DNA of 60,289 bases from assembly GCA_003151935.1 (NCBI GenBank), contig PLYZ01000075.1, forward strand, positions 1 through 60,289, given 5' to 3'. This DNA comes from Candidatus Dormiibacterota bacterium (GTDB taxonomy: Bacteria; Chloroflexota; Dormibacteria; Dormibacterales; Dormibacteraceae). Positions 9,855-19,105 of this stretch are shown piece after piece. A program made the position numbers and the translations under genes. Each line of letters starts with the position of its first letter. Position 1 is the first letter of the stretch. The notes under the pieces were generated by a model. The model worked only from the letters and a program-made list of their open reading frames with translations, was not told the DNA's origin and made no database searches.

Positions 9855-9921
9855 ACTTAGCTCCACATAGCTGGGCCCGCCGTGGCGGGAGAGAAGCCAC
9901 TCGTCAGTGGTAGGGAGTGAG
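9852..9921 (+). promoter_or_regulatory. Putative promoter and leader of the pentose phosphate operon
   Basis: TAGACT (9852-9857) overlaps the pepF stop codon and could be the -10 box for the operon. The leader holds a perfect stem CCCGCC-GT-GGCGGG (about 9877-9890) and a second stem CCACT-CGTC-AGTGG (about 9898-9911). The ribosome-binding site AGGGAGTGAG follows, just before ATG 9922. This is the only long structured leader upstream of the eight-gene operon. Confidence 0.45.
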
Positions 9922-11799
9922 ATGACGGTCACCACCGAGACTCTGGCCACTACCGATCTCGAGTTCGCCCGCCAGCTTGGGCAGCAGCTCCGGGTCGACT
10001 CGATCCGCTGCAGCACGGCCGCAGGCTCAGGGCACCCGACCTCGTCGATGTCCGCCGCCGACCTGATAGCTGTCCTGATCGCCCGCTATGTGCAGTACGA
10101 CTGGTCCAAGCCCAAGGACCCGAACAACGACCACCTGATCTACTCCAAAGGACACGCGTCGCCGCTGTGCTACGCGATGTTCAAGGCGGTCGGCGCGATC
10201 ACCGACGCCGAGATGATGACCTTCCGCAAGTTCGGCTCGCGGCTGCAGGGCCACCCGACGCCGATGATCCCGTGGGTGGACGTCGCGACCGGTTCGCTCG
10301 GCCAGGGCCTGCCGATCTCGGTCGGGATTGCCCTGGCCGGCAAGGACCTGGACAAGCTCCCCTTCCACGTGTGGACCCTCTGCGGCGACTCCGAGCTGGC
10401 CGAGGGATCGATCTGGGAGGCCTTCGACAAGGCTGGCCACTACCAGCTCGCCAACCTAACCGCGATCCTGGACATCAACCGGCTCGGGCAGCGCGGCGAG
10501 ACCGAGTACGGCTGGACCCTCGACGTGTACCGGCGGCGCGTGGAGGCGTTCGGATGCTTCCCGATCGTGATCGACGGGCATGACGTGACGGCGATCGACC
10601 GGGCCTACGGGCAGGCGCTCTCGTCGACCGGGAAGCCGACGGTGATCATCGCCAAGACGATCAAGGGCAAGGGGTTCTCGGAGATCGAGAACAAGGAAGG
10701 ATGGCACGGCAAGGTGCTGCCGCCGGACATGGCGGAGCGAGCGATCAAGGAGCTCGGCGGGATCCGGCATCTCAAGGTCAAGACCGCCAAGCCCGAAGCG
10801 ACCCCCCGCGGGCCGAAGCGGCCCGAGCCCGGCCCGACCGTGACCCTCCCGGTCTATACGAAGGACGACAAGGTCCCAACGCGCAAGGCGTACGGGGACG
10901 CCCTGCTCGCTCTTGGCGCGATCCCGGAGGTGGTGGCAATGGACGGGGAGGTGTCGAACTCGACGCATGCCGACGAGTTCGCCAAGGCCTACCCCGATCG
11001 GTTCTTCGAAATGTGGATCGCGGAGCAGCAGCTGGTCGCGACCGCGGTGGGGATGAGCGTTCGCGGGTACAAGCCTTTCGCATCCACCTTCGCCGCGTTT
11101 TTCAGCCGCGCCTATGACTTCATCCGCATGGCGGGCATCTCGGAGGCCAACATCCGGCTGGTCGGCTCCCACGCCGGCGTCGAGATCGGCCAGGACGGCC
11201 CGTCGCAGATGGCGCTGGAGGATCTTGCCTCGCTGCGCGCGATCAACAGCTCGGTCGTGCTCTACCCGTGCGATCCCAACCAGACGGCGAAGCTCACGCG
11301 CGTGATGGCCGACACCCTGGGCATCGTTTACATGCGCACCACGCGCGGCGCGTACCCGACCATCTACGGCCCCGCGGAGACCTTCAAGGTCGGTGGTTCG
11401 AAAGTCGTGCGGCAATCGCCGAAGGACCGAGTGACGCTCATCGGCGCCGGCGTGACGCTCCACAACTGCCTGGCCGCAGCCGACGCACTGGCCGCGAAGA
11501 AAATTCCCGCGCGTGTGATCGATCTCTACTCGGTCAAGCCGGTCGACGTGAAGACCCTGCGGGAGGCGGTGCGCGCCACCAAGGGAAAGCTGGTCATCGT
11601 TGAAGATCACTACCCCGAAGGCGGGCTTGGCGCTGCTGTCATGGAAGCGCTCGCGGCCGATGGCGTTGCAACCAGGATTGCGCATCTTGCAGTGAAGGGG
11701 CTCCCGACCTCCGGCAAGCCCGACGAGCTCATGAACGCCGCCGGCATCTCGGCCCGGCACATCGTGGCCGCGGCCACCAAGCTCCTGCAGGCGAGGTAA
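9922..11799 (+). CDS. tkt: Transketolase
   Basis: This 625-residue enzyme contains the N-terminal ThDP domain (HPTSSMSAADLIAVL; GDSELAEGSIWEA with NLTAILDIN about 25 residues later), the Pyr domain (MDGEVSNST..., EQQLVATAVGMSVRG) and the C-terminal domain (VIDLYSVKPVD). Transketolase moves two-carbon ketol units between sugar phosphates in the non-oxidative pentose phosphate pathway. The ThDP motif reads GDSE rather than the more usual GDGE, as in some shorter eukaryote/archaeal-like transketolases, and the length is that of this shorter type. ATG 9922 is chosen for its ribosome-binding site; GTG 9907 in frame is less likely. It is the first gene of the operon. Confidence 0.93.
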   Translation: MTVTTETLATTDLEFARQLGQQLRVDSIRCSTAAGSGHPTSSMSAADLIAVLIARYVQYDWSKPKDPNNDHLIYSKGHASPLCYAMFKAVGAITDAEMMTFRKFGSRLQGHPTPMIPWVDVATGSLGQGLPISVGIALAGKDLDKLPFHVWTLCGDSELAEGSIWEAFDKAGHYQLANLTAILDINRLGQRGETEYGWTLDVYRRRVEAFGCFPIVIDGHDVTAIDRAYGQALSSTGKPTVIIAKTIKGKGFSEIENKEGWHGKVLPPDMAERAIKELGGIRHLKVKTAKPEATPRGPKRPEPGPTVTLPVYTKDDKVPTRKAYGDALLALGAIPEVVAMDGEVSNSTHADEFAKAYPDRFFEMWIAEQQLVATAVGMSVRGYKPFASTFAAFFSRAYDFIRMAGISEANIRLVGSHAGVEIGQDGPSQMALEDLASLRAINSSVVLYPCDPNQTAKLTRVMADTLGIVYMRTTRGAYPTIYGPAETFKVGGSKVVRQSPKDRVTLIGAGVTLHNCLAAADALAAKKIPARVIDLYSVKPVDVKTLREAVRATKGKLVIVEDHYPEGGLGAAVMEALAADGVATRIAHLAVKGLPTSGKPDELMNAAGISARHIVAAATKLLQAR

Positions 11800-11807
11800 G
11801 TAGGGCG

Positions 11808-14609
11808 ATGGCGACGAACACCGCAACAAAACACAACGCGATCAAGGAGCTCAAGCAAGCCGGCCAATCGTTGTGGCTGGACAACATCCGCCGCCAGCTG
11901 ATCACCTCGGGTGAGCTCGCCCGGCTGCGCGACGAGGGCCTGACCGGGGTCACCTCCAACCCAACCATCTTCGAGAAGGCGGTCAGCGGATCGACCGACT
12001 ACGACGAGGCGATGGTGCAGCTGGTCCGGGAGAAGGCGTCACCGTCCGAGATGTTGTGGGGCCTCATGGTCGAGGACATCCAGGCCGCGGCGGACGTTTT
12101 CCGACCCGTATACGAGAAGACCAAGGGCAAGGACGGCTACGTGAGCATCGAGGTGTCGCCCACGGTCGCGGCAAGCACCCGCGCCACGATCAACTTCGCC
12201 GAGGACCTGCACGAGCGCTGCCGGCGGCCCAACGTCATGGTCAAGATCCCCGCGACCAAGGAAGGGCTGCCCGCCATCCACGACCAGATCGCCAATGGCC
12301 ACAACATCAACATCACCCTGATCTTCGCCGTCGATCGATACGACGAGGTCGTCGAGGCGTACCTTTCGGGACTCGAAAAGCTGCAGAAGAAGGGAGGCGA
12401 CCTGAGCAAGGTGGCCAGCGTGGCGAGCTTCTTCGTAAGCCGGGTGGACACGAAGGTGGACAAGCTGCTGGCCGGGAAGATCCAGACCGTTGCAGACCCG
12501 GTTGAGAAGCGAGATCTGGAGCGGTTGTATGGCAAGGCGGCAATCGCCAACTCGAAGGTCGCGTACGAGCACTTCAAGCAGCTCTTCAGCGGTGTTCGAT
12601 GGGACAAGCTGCGCAAGGCCGGCGCACGCACTCAGCGCCCTCTGTGGGCCAGCACGTCGACCAAGGACCCGCGCTATCCCGACACGTACTACGTCGAGGA
12701 GCTCATCGGCCCGGACACGGTGGACACCATTCCGCCCGCGACGCTCGCGGCCTTCCGCGAGCACGGCGAGGTGCGCCGGAGCCTGGACGAGAATCTCGAT
12801 CTCGCGAAGCGCCAGCTGAAGCAGCTCGCCGAGGCAGGCGTCGACCTGGACCAGGTCACGCAAGAGCTCGAGGTCGAGGGCGTGGCGGCGTTCACGAAGT
12901 CATTCGAGAGCCTGCTCGAGGCGTTGACGAAGACCTCCAAGGACATCAAAGCAGGAAAGGGGCCGCGGCAGTGGCACAGCCTCGGTCCGCTGCAGCCGGC
13001 GGTCGACCAGCAGCTCGCTAAGCTGCAAAAAGAGGACGCGCCGCGGCGTCTGTGGGCGAAAGACTCGACCTTGTGGAGCCCAGATCCTGCCAGGCGCCAG
13101 GAGATCCGCGACCGCCTCGGGTGGCTGAACGTCGCGGAAAAGATGCTCGAGCACGCTCCCGAGCTGCGGGAGGTTGCCAAAGCCGGTCGGGCTTACACGG
13201 ACGTTGTGCTTCTCGGCATGGGCGGATCGAGCCTGTGTCCGGACGTCATGCGCAACACCTTCGGGCCGATCAAGGGGCATCCGCGGCTGCACGTGCTGGA
13301 CACCACGGACCCGGCGACGATTCTCGCGACCCGGAGAAAGATCCAGCTCGGCAAAACGCTGTTTGTCGTCGCATCGAAATCCGGGGAGACGACCGAGACG
13401 CTTTCGCACTTCGCTTACTTCTGGGACCAGGTTCAAAAAGGCGGAGCCGGCGCCAAAGCCGGGCGGCAGTTCGCCGCGATCACGGACCCTGGCACCTCCC
13501 TCGAAAAGCTCGCGAAGGACCACGGCTTCCGCTGGGTCTTTTCGAACCCTCCCGACATCGGCGGCCGCTACTCGGCGCTGAGCTACTTCGGCCTCGTGCC
13601 GGGCGCGCTCATGGGCGTCGACGTCGGGGAGCTGCTCGAGCGCGCGACGGAGATGGCGAGCTCATGCGCGGACTCGGTGCCGCCGGAGACCAACCCGGGC
13701 GTGTGGCTGGGCGCGGTGATGGGCCAGCTGGCATTGAAGGGACGCAACAAGCTCACGCTCGTCATCTCCCCGAAGGTTGCGACCTTCGGCTACTGGGTGG
13801 AGCAGCTGATCGCAGAGAGCACGGGCAAGCAGGGCAAGGGGATCGTCCCGGTCGAAGGGGAGCCGCTCGGTAGGCCTCCGGTTTACGGAAACGACCGCCT
13901 ATTCGTCTACATCAGGATGGATTCGGACGCACCCAACCGCGCTGTGGCAGCGCTCGAGAAGGCAGGCCAGCCCGTGGTCACGCTGACGCTGCGAGACAAG
14001 ATCGACCTGGGCGGCGAATTCCTGCGCTGGGAGATCGCAACCGCCATAGCGGGCTCGATCCTGGGCATCGACGCATTCGATCAGCCCAACGTGCAGGAGT
14101 CGAAGGACAACACCAAGCGAGTCCTGGCGATCTACAAGAGCAAGGGAAAGCTGCCTTCCGCGGAGTCGACTCCGGCGGCGAAGGCCCGGCCTGGCCTCAA
14201 GGCGCTCCTCGCGAAGGCAAAGCCCAGCGCGTACTTCGCGATCATGGCTTACACGGCGCGAACGGCGACATCGGAGGCGGCAATTTCTGCGGTCCGGACG
14301 GCGGTACGCGACAGCACTCGCATCGCGACCACGGCCGGCTACGGGCCGCGCTTTCTGCACTCGACCGGCCAGCTGCACAAGGGAGGCCCCAAGACGGGGC
14401 TGTTCCTTCAGGTCGTTCAGCAGGACACCAGCGACGTGCCGATCCCTGGGCAGCCGTTCAGCTTCTCCATCCTCAAGCAGTCACAGTCGCTGGGCGACCT
14501 CCAGTCGCTCAGCTCCCGCCGGCTGCCCGTGCTGCGGGTGACTCTGGGCAAAGATCCTGCCGCAGGCTGGAAAGCTCTGGTCTCTTCAGTCAGATCGGCG
14601 GTGAAATAG
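11808..14609 (+). CDS. tal-pgi: Bifunctional transaldolase / glucose-6-phosphate isomerase
   Basis: This 933-residue fusion has transaldolase at about 1-370 and phosphoglucose isomerase at about 400-930. Transaldolase features are TGVTSNPTIFEKA and the Schiff-base lysine in VMVKIPATKEG. Isomerase features are VVLLGMGGSSLCPDV, SKSGETTETLSHF and IDAFDQPNVQESK. Transaldolase exchanges three-carbon units; Pgi interconverts glucose-6-P and fructose-6-P. The fusion joins both ends of the cycle so fructose-6-P made by transaldolase/transketolase can return to glucose-6-P. Such fusions are known in several bacterial groups. It lies 8 nt after tkt and 2 nt before gnd. No frameshift or stop interrupts the join. 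Confidence 0.95.
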   Translation: MATNTATKHNAIKELKQAGQSLWLDNIRRQLITSGELARLRDEGLTGVTSNPTIFEKAVSGSTDYDEAMVQLVREKASPSEMLWGLMVEDIQAAADVFRPVYEKTKGKDGYVSIEVSPTVAASTRATINFAEDLHERCRRPNVMVKIPATKEGLPAIHDQIANGHNINITLIFAVDRYDEVVEAYLSGLEKLQKKGGDLSKVASVASFFVSRVDTKVDKLLAGKIQTVADPVEKRDLERLYGKAAIANSKVAYEHFKQLFSGVRWDKLRKAGARTQRPLWASTSTKDPRYPDTYYVEELIGPDTVDTIPPATLAAFREHGEVRRSLDENLDLAKRQLKQLAEAGVDLDQVTQELEVEGVAAFTKSFESLLEALTKTSKDIKAGKGPRQWHSLGPLQPAVDQQLAKLQKEDAPRRLWAKDSTLWSPDPARRQEIRDRLGWLNVAEKMLEHAPELREVAKAGRAYTDVVLLGMGGSSLCPDVMRNTFGPIKGHPRLHVLDTTDPATILATRRKIQLGKTLFVVASKSGETTETLSHFAYFWDQVQKGGAGAKAGRQFAAITDPGTSLEKLAKDHGFRWVFSNPPDIGGRYSALSYFGLVPGALMGVDVGELLERATEMASSCADSVPPETNPGVWLGAVMGQLALKGRNKLTLVISPKVATFGYWVEQLIAESTGKQGKGIVPVEGEPLGRPPVYGNDRLFVYIRMDSDAPNRAVAALEKAGQPVVTLTLRDKIDLGGEFLRWEIATAIAGSILGIDAFDQPNVQESKDNTKRVLAIYKSKGKLPSAESTPAAKARPGLKALLAKAKPSAYFAIMAYTARTATSEAAISAVRTAVRDSTRIATTAGYGPRFLHSTGQLHKGGPKTGLFLQVVQQDTSDVPIPGQPFSFSILKQSQSLGDLQSLSSRRLPVLRVTLGKDPAAGWKALVSSVRSAVK

Positions 14610-14611
14610 CC

Positions 14612-15544
14612 GTGGAAATGGGGATGGTCGGCCTGGGTCGCATGGGCGGCAACATGGTCCTGCGCCTGCTCAAGCGCGGCCACCGGATGGTCGCGTTCGA
14701 CCTCTCTCCCGACGCGGTCAAGCGGTACGAGGCCGCCGGCGCGATGGGCGCCGGCTCATGGGAGGAGTTCGTCGGCAAGTTCACCTCGAAGCCGCGCGTG
14801 ATGTGGGTGATGGTCCCCGCGGGCGACCCCACCACGGAGGCCATTGACAGGCTGATCGCGCTGGGCGATCCAGGCGACATCATCATCGACGGCGGCAACA
14901 CCAACTGGAAGCTCGCGATGCAAGACTGTGCGCGGATCACAGCGAAGGGTATGCACTACATGGACGCCGGGACGTCCGGCGGGATCTGGGGGCTCGAGTA
15001 TGGATACTGCCTGATGGTCGGCGCCGAGCAGGAGATCTATGACCACTGCCTCCCCTTGCTCAAGGACCTGGCGCCGGACGATGGCGGCCTGGTGCGCACC
15101 GGTCCCGAAGGCTCGGGGCATTTCGTGAAGATGGTGCACAACGGCGTCGAGTACGGGCTCATGCAGGCGTACGCGGAAGGGTTCCAGGTCATGAAGCTCT
15201 CCAAGAGCTTCCCGGGAATGAACATGCCTGCGATCGCCGAGGCCTGGCGCACCGGCAGCGTCGTGAGGTCATGGCTGCTCGACCTGATCGCGCGAGGGCT
15301 GGAGCAGGATCCCGAGCTCTCCACGATCAAGGGATGGGTCGATGACACCGGCGAGGGACGGTGGACGGTGGAGGCGGCGATCGATGAATCGGTGCCCGTG
15401 CCGATCATCGCCGAGTCGCTGTTCGCCCGCTTCCGGAGTCGCATGGAGAACACCTTCGGCGACCGCATGCTGGCGATGATGCGCAACCAGTTCGGCGGCC
15501 ACGCCGTGGTGACGGACGCCAAGGGAGAGGCGGCCCACAAGTGA
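14612..15544 (+). CDS. gnd: 6-phosphogluconate dehydrogenase, decarboxylating (short YqeC/Gnd2 type)
   Basis: This 310-residue enzyme belongs to the short, ~300-residue 6PGDH class. It has the Rossmann motif GMVGLGRMGGNM at the N-terminus, IIIDGGNTNW, the DAGTSGGIWGLEYG substrate segment and the catalytic lysine in GSGHFVKMVHNGVEYG. It oxidises 6-phosphogluconate to ribulose-5-P and CO2, reducing NAD(P)+. GTG 14612 lies 2 nt after tal-pgi; ATG 14618 is an alternative. Its stop overlaps zwf as GTGA. Position fits step three of the oxidative branch. Confidence 0.93.
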   Translation: MEMGMVGLGRMGGNMVLRLLKRGHRMVAFDLSPDAVKRYEAAGAMGAGSWEEFVGKFTSKPRVMWVMVPAGDPTTEAIDRLIALGDPGDIIIDGGNTNWKLAMQDCARITAKGMHYMDAGTSGGIWGLEYGYCLMVGAEQEIYDHCLPLLKDLAPDDGGLVRTGPEGSGHFVKMVHNGVEYGLMQAYAEGFQVMKLSKSFPGMNMPAIAEAWRTGSVVRSWLLDLIARGLEQDPELSTIKGWVDDTGEGRWTVEAAIDESVPVPIIAESLFARFRSRMENTFGDRMLAMMRNQFGGHAVVTDAKGEAAHK

Positions 15545-17073
15545 CAGCGGTCGCCGCCGCGAACCCTCTCGCCGAGGGGCTTCACGATTACCGGGTCGGC
15601 GAGCCGTGCCTGATGGTGATCTTCGGCGCGACCGGTGACTTGAGCGGGCGCAAGCTGCTGCCCGCCCTCTACAACCTCTCCAAGCAGCGCCTCCTGCCGG
15701 CGGGCTTCGCCGTAATGGGCGCCGCGATCGACGACCTGACCGACGATGCATTTCGCAAGCACGCGTCGGACAAGATCAAGGAGTTCTCTCGCACGCAGCC
15801 GGTCGACCAGCGCGTGCTGGACGCATTCCTGGCGGGCTGCTTCTACGTCAAGGTCGACTTCGGGAAGCTCGACGACTTCAAGTCGTTGCAGCGCCGCCTG
15901 GACGAGATGGACACGACCCGCCACGTCTCTGGCAACCGGATGTTCTACTGCGCCACGCCGCCGCCGACCTACGAGACGATCGTCGAGCAGCTGAAGGCGG
16001 CAGGCATGGCGACCGGGGCCGGGTTTCATCGGATCGTGGTCGAGAAGCCGTTCGGCTCAGACCTCAAGTCCGCGCGCGAGCTCACCGCAATTCTCCAGCG
16101 CGTCTTCCACGAAGACTCCGTGTACCGGATCGACCACTACCTCGGGAAAGAGACGGTCCAGAACATCATGGCGTTTCGTTTCGCCAACTCGATCTTCGAA
16201 CCCGTCTGGAACACCAACCTGATCGACTCGGTCCAGATCACCGTCGCGGAGGAGATCGGCGTCGAGCTGCGCGGTTCGTACTACGACAAGGCGGGGGCAC
16301 TGCGCGACATCGTTCAGAACCACGCGCTGCAACTGCTGGCGCTCGTCGCAATGGAGCCGCCGCTTGCGTTCGAAGCCAACGCGGTGCGAGACGAGAAGGT
16401 CAAAGTCCTTCGCGCGATCAAGCCGATCACCGACGAGGAGGTGACTCGCGCGACGGTGCGGGGGCAGTACACGAAAGGCTGGGTGCTGGGCGAGCACGTG
16501 GCCGGCTATCGCGATGAGAAAAACGTCGCATCCGGCTCGCTGACCGAGACGTTCGCGGTACTAAGGCTCACGATCGACAACTGGCGCTGGGCCAACGTGC
16601 CCTTCTACATCCGCGCCGGCAAGCGGATGCCGAAGCGCGTGACCGAGATCCGGATCCAGTTCAAGCGGCCGCCGCACATGACCTTCGGGACCGACGCAAC
16701 GCGGGAACTCGCCCCCAACGCGATCACCCTGCGCATCCAGCCAGAGGAAGGGATCTCGCTGCGCTTCGGAGCGAAGGTGCCCAGCGCGGGCCTGCAGATC
16801 CGCAGCGTGACGATGGACTTCCAGTACATGACCGCGTTCCTCGTCGAGACGCCCGAGGCTTACGAACGCCTGCTGCTCGACTGCATGATCGGCGACCCGA
16901 CGCTGTTCACCCGCGCCGACGAGGTCGAGGCGGCGTGGAAGCTCATCGATCCTATCGAGGCGGCCTGGCGCGATGACCGACCCCAGCTAGCGATGTACGC
17001 GGCCGGGACCTGGGGCCCGCCAGCGGCCGACAAGCTCATCCAGCAGGATAGGCGGGAATGGCACAGGCCGTGA
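15541..17073 (+). CDS. zwf: Glucose-6-phosphate 1-dehydrogenase
   Basis: This 510-residue protein is of normal length. It shows the nucleotide motif FGATGDLSGRKLLPALYNL, the active-site segment RIDHYLGKETVQN and the following FRFANSIFEPVWN. It oxidises glucose-6-P to 6-phosphogluconolactone. The start is a GTG overlapping the gnd stop (GTGA). It is followed by opcA, the known assembly/activation partner of Zwf in actinobacteria and cyanobacteria, and then by pgl. This order is the usual zwf-opcA-pgl arrangement. Confidence 0.96.
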   Translation: MTAVAAANPLAEGLHDYRVGEPCLMVIFGATGDLSGRKLLPALYNLSKQRLLPAGFAVMGAAIDDLTDDAFRKHASDKIKEFSRTQPVDQRVLDAFLAGCFYVKVDFGKLDDFKSLQRRLDEMDTTRHVSGNRMFYCATPPPTYETIVEQLKAAGMATGAGFHRIVVEKPFGSDLKSARELTAILQRVFHEDSVYRIDHYLGKETVQNIMAFRFANSIFEPVWNTNLIDSVQITVAEEIGVELRGSYYDKAGALRDIVQNHALQLLALVAMEPPLAFEANAVRDEKVKVLRAIKPITDEEVTRATVRGQYTKGWVLGEHVAGYRDEKNVASGSLTETFAVLRLTIDNWRWANVPFYIRAGKRMPKRVTEIRIQFKRPPHMTFGTDATRELAPNAITLRIQPEEGISLRFGAKVPSAGLQIRSVTMDFQYMTAFLVETPEAYERLLLDCMIGDPTLFTRADEVEAAWKLIDPIEAAWRDDRPQLAMYAAGTWGPPAADKLIQQDRREWHRP

Positions 17074-18458
17074 GCACAACGATCGCACTGGAACCGAACC
17101 TCGAGTGGAGCGGCGAAGGTGTCTCCATGAACGAGGTGGTGGCGACGCTGAGCAAGATCCGCAAGAAGTTCGCCCTGGCGGAGGCCAAGGAGACGGAGCT
17201 GCCGCACCCGCGGAACTGCATCATGACCCTGCTCGCGGTCGCATCGACGGATGCGGAGGAGCGCAGGGCGCAGCGTGCGGTGAGGGCGATCGGAAACCAT
17301 CACCCGGCGCAGGTCATCGTGGTTCGCGACCAGCCCGAGCTGCGGAGCGGACGGATCGATGCCACGATCACGACGGACACGCTGCGACCACAGTCGGCAT
17401 CCGCGACGCAGTGCGAGCTGATCACGCTGCGCGTGCGCGGCGTTGCCGGGGACCACCTGTCGGGCCTCATCGACCCCCTGCTGATGAGTGGGGTGCCGAA
17501 CTACCTCTGGTGGGTCGGCACGCCGCCGTTCGGCAAGCGCGAGCTGGAGGACGTGCTGAAGATCTGCGACGCGCTTTTAGTGGACTCTGCTCGCTTCGAT
17601 GCGCCGTACAGGTCGTTTCTGGACCTGACGAGCCTGGTTTCGCACTCCCACCAGCGTCTCGGGGTGGGCGACCTGCAGTGGGCGAGACTCGAGCCGTGGC
17701 GCGAAAGCATCGCGCAGTTCTTCGCCCCGATGGACCGGCGCCCCTTCATGAAAGGCATCTCGGAGATCGGCGTGGACTATTCGGGCGAGGGACGGGGCAA
17801 CCGGGTCGCGGCGGCGCTGCTCATCGGCTGGCTCGCCTCCGCCCTCGGCTGGAAGCTGGAGAAGGCGGCCGGAGGAACGGGCGGGATCGTCGTCGCGCAT
17901 TTTGCCGCGGAAGGTTGGCGGCCGGTGCAGGTCGTGTTCAGGTCGATGCCCAAGGCGCACCTGGCGCAGGGAGAGATCGGCGCGATCCGGATCGGGGGCG
18001 CTGCCGGAGGCAGGACGTTCAACCTGTCGGTGCTGCGCGACCCGGAGCGCTCGCACGTTGTGCGGCCGGAGGTCGGAGCCGGCGGTTACAGGGCGCTGCA
18101 CAATGCGGGCGGTGAGGACGAGGCCGGACTCGAGATCGCGCAGCGCAAGGTCGAGTGGCACCGCGACGTGCTTCAGGAGAACGCGGCGCAGCTGCACCAT
18201 ACGGCGACGGGAGATCTTCCGGGCGACGGCCGGCCGCAGAAACCCGCGATTGTCGTCCGCGAGCGGCGGCGTCAGGACAACTCGCGCGTGCTGCTCACCA
18301 TGATCGAGATCGGCGAGGCCGCACCACTGCGACACGTGCAGCATGTCGAGCCCGAGGACGAGGCGACGCTGCTGCTGGAGCTGCTGTCGCACGGCACGCA
18401 GGACAGGGTCTTCGGGCGCTCCATCACCGCGGCGGCCGAGCTGATGACTTCCATCTAG
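17070..18458 (+). CDS. opcA: Glucose-6-phosphate dehydrogenase assembly protein OpcA
   Basis: This protein of about 462 residues matches OpcA in context and motifs (RNCIMTLLAV; HHPAQVIVV; SGVPNYLWWVGTPPF; IGWLASALGW). OpcA activates or assembles Zwf and is not an enzyme itself. GTG 17070 overlaps the zwf stop as GTGA, the pattern used by neighbouring genes; ATG 17058 is also possible. A C-terminal extension (about 340-462, rich in Arg/Glu, ending in RSITAAAELMTSI) is likely the second OpcA domain. Its TAG stop shares a base with the pgl GTG start. Confidence 0.93.
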   Translation: MSTTIALEPNLEWSGEGVSMNEVVATLSKIRKKFALAEAKETELPHPRNCIMTLLAVASTDAEERRAQRAVRAIGNHHPAQVIVVRDQPELRSGRIDATITTDTLRPQSASATQCELITLRVRGVAGDHLSGLIDPLLMSGVPNYLWWVGTPPFGKRELEDVLKICDALLVDSARFDAPYRSFLDLTSLVSHSHQRLGVGDLQWARLEPWRESIAQFFAPMDRRPFMKGISEIGVDYSGEGRGNRVAAALLIGWLASALGWKLEKAAGGTGGIVVAHFAAEGWRPVQVVFRSMPKAHLAQGEIGAIRIGGAAGGRTFNLSVLRDPERSHVVRPEVGAGGYRALHNAGGEDEAGLEIAQRKVEWHRDVLQENAAQLHHTATGDLPGDGRPQKPAIVVRERRRQDNSRVLLTMIEIGEAAPLRHVQHVEPEDEATLLLELLSHGTQDRVFGRSITAAAELMTSI

Positions 18459-19105
18459 TGGAGGACATCTTCACGGTCTTCGAATCGGCGGAGGACGTCG
18501 CGGCATCCGCCGCCGCCGAGGTCGCGCAGGCGCTTCGTGAGGGCGCGCGCAGCCTTGTCCTGGCGGGTGGGTCGACCCCTCGGCGCTGCCACGAGCTCCT
18601 GTCGGAGATGGAGGTCGAATGGGGGCGTGTGACCATCCTGTTCGGCGATGAGCGCTGCGTGCGCCCCGACCATCCCGACAGCAACTACCGCATGGCACGT
18701 GAGTCGCTGCTGGATCGGGTGTCGCCCGCCACCGTGTACCGGATGCCGGCCGAGCTGGGACCAGACGAGGGGGCGGAGCTGTACGCGCGCGTAGTCGGGA
18801 TGGTCGGAACGCTCGACGTGGTCATGCTGGGAGTGGGGGAGGACGGCCACACGGCGTCACTGTTTCCAGGCCATCCCGCGCTCGGGGCGACTGGCCTGGC
18901 GGTTGGCATCCACGACTCGCCCAAGCCACCCCCGCAGCGGGTGACGCTGACGCTCAATGCCCTGCAGGCGGCGCGTCGAGTGATCATCGTCGCCACCGGC
19001 GCCGGCAAGGCGGACGCGGTGGCGCGGGCCAAACGGCACGAGGTGCCGTCCGGGATGATTGATGGTGCAAGGTGGTTCATCGATCGGGCCGCGGCCGGCC
19101 AGTGA
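18458..19105 (+). CDS. pgl: 6-phosphogluconolactonase
   Basis: This 215-residue protein has SLVLAGGSTPRRCHELL, FGDERCVRPDHPDSNYRMA and the diagnostic LGVGEDGHTASLFPGHP. It hydrolyses 6-phosphogluconolactone to 6-phosphogluconate. The GTG start shares its first base with the opcA stop (taGTG), so translation is tightly coupled. An in-frame start farther upstream would overlap opcA by about 300 nt and encode unrelated residues, so it was not used. The stop overlaps the likely rpe start as GTGA. Confidence 0.93.
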   Translation: MEDIFTVFESAEDVAASAAAEVAQALREGARSLVLAGGSTPRRCHELLSEMEVEWGRVTILFGDERCVRPDHPDSNYRMARESLLDRVSPATVYRMPAELGPDEGAELYARVVGMVGTLDVVMLGVGEDGHTASLFPGHPALGATGLAVGIHDSPKPPPQRVTLTLNALQAARRVIIVATGAGKADAVARAKRHEVPSGMIDGARWFIDRAAAGQ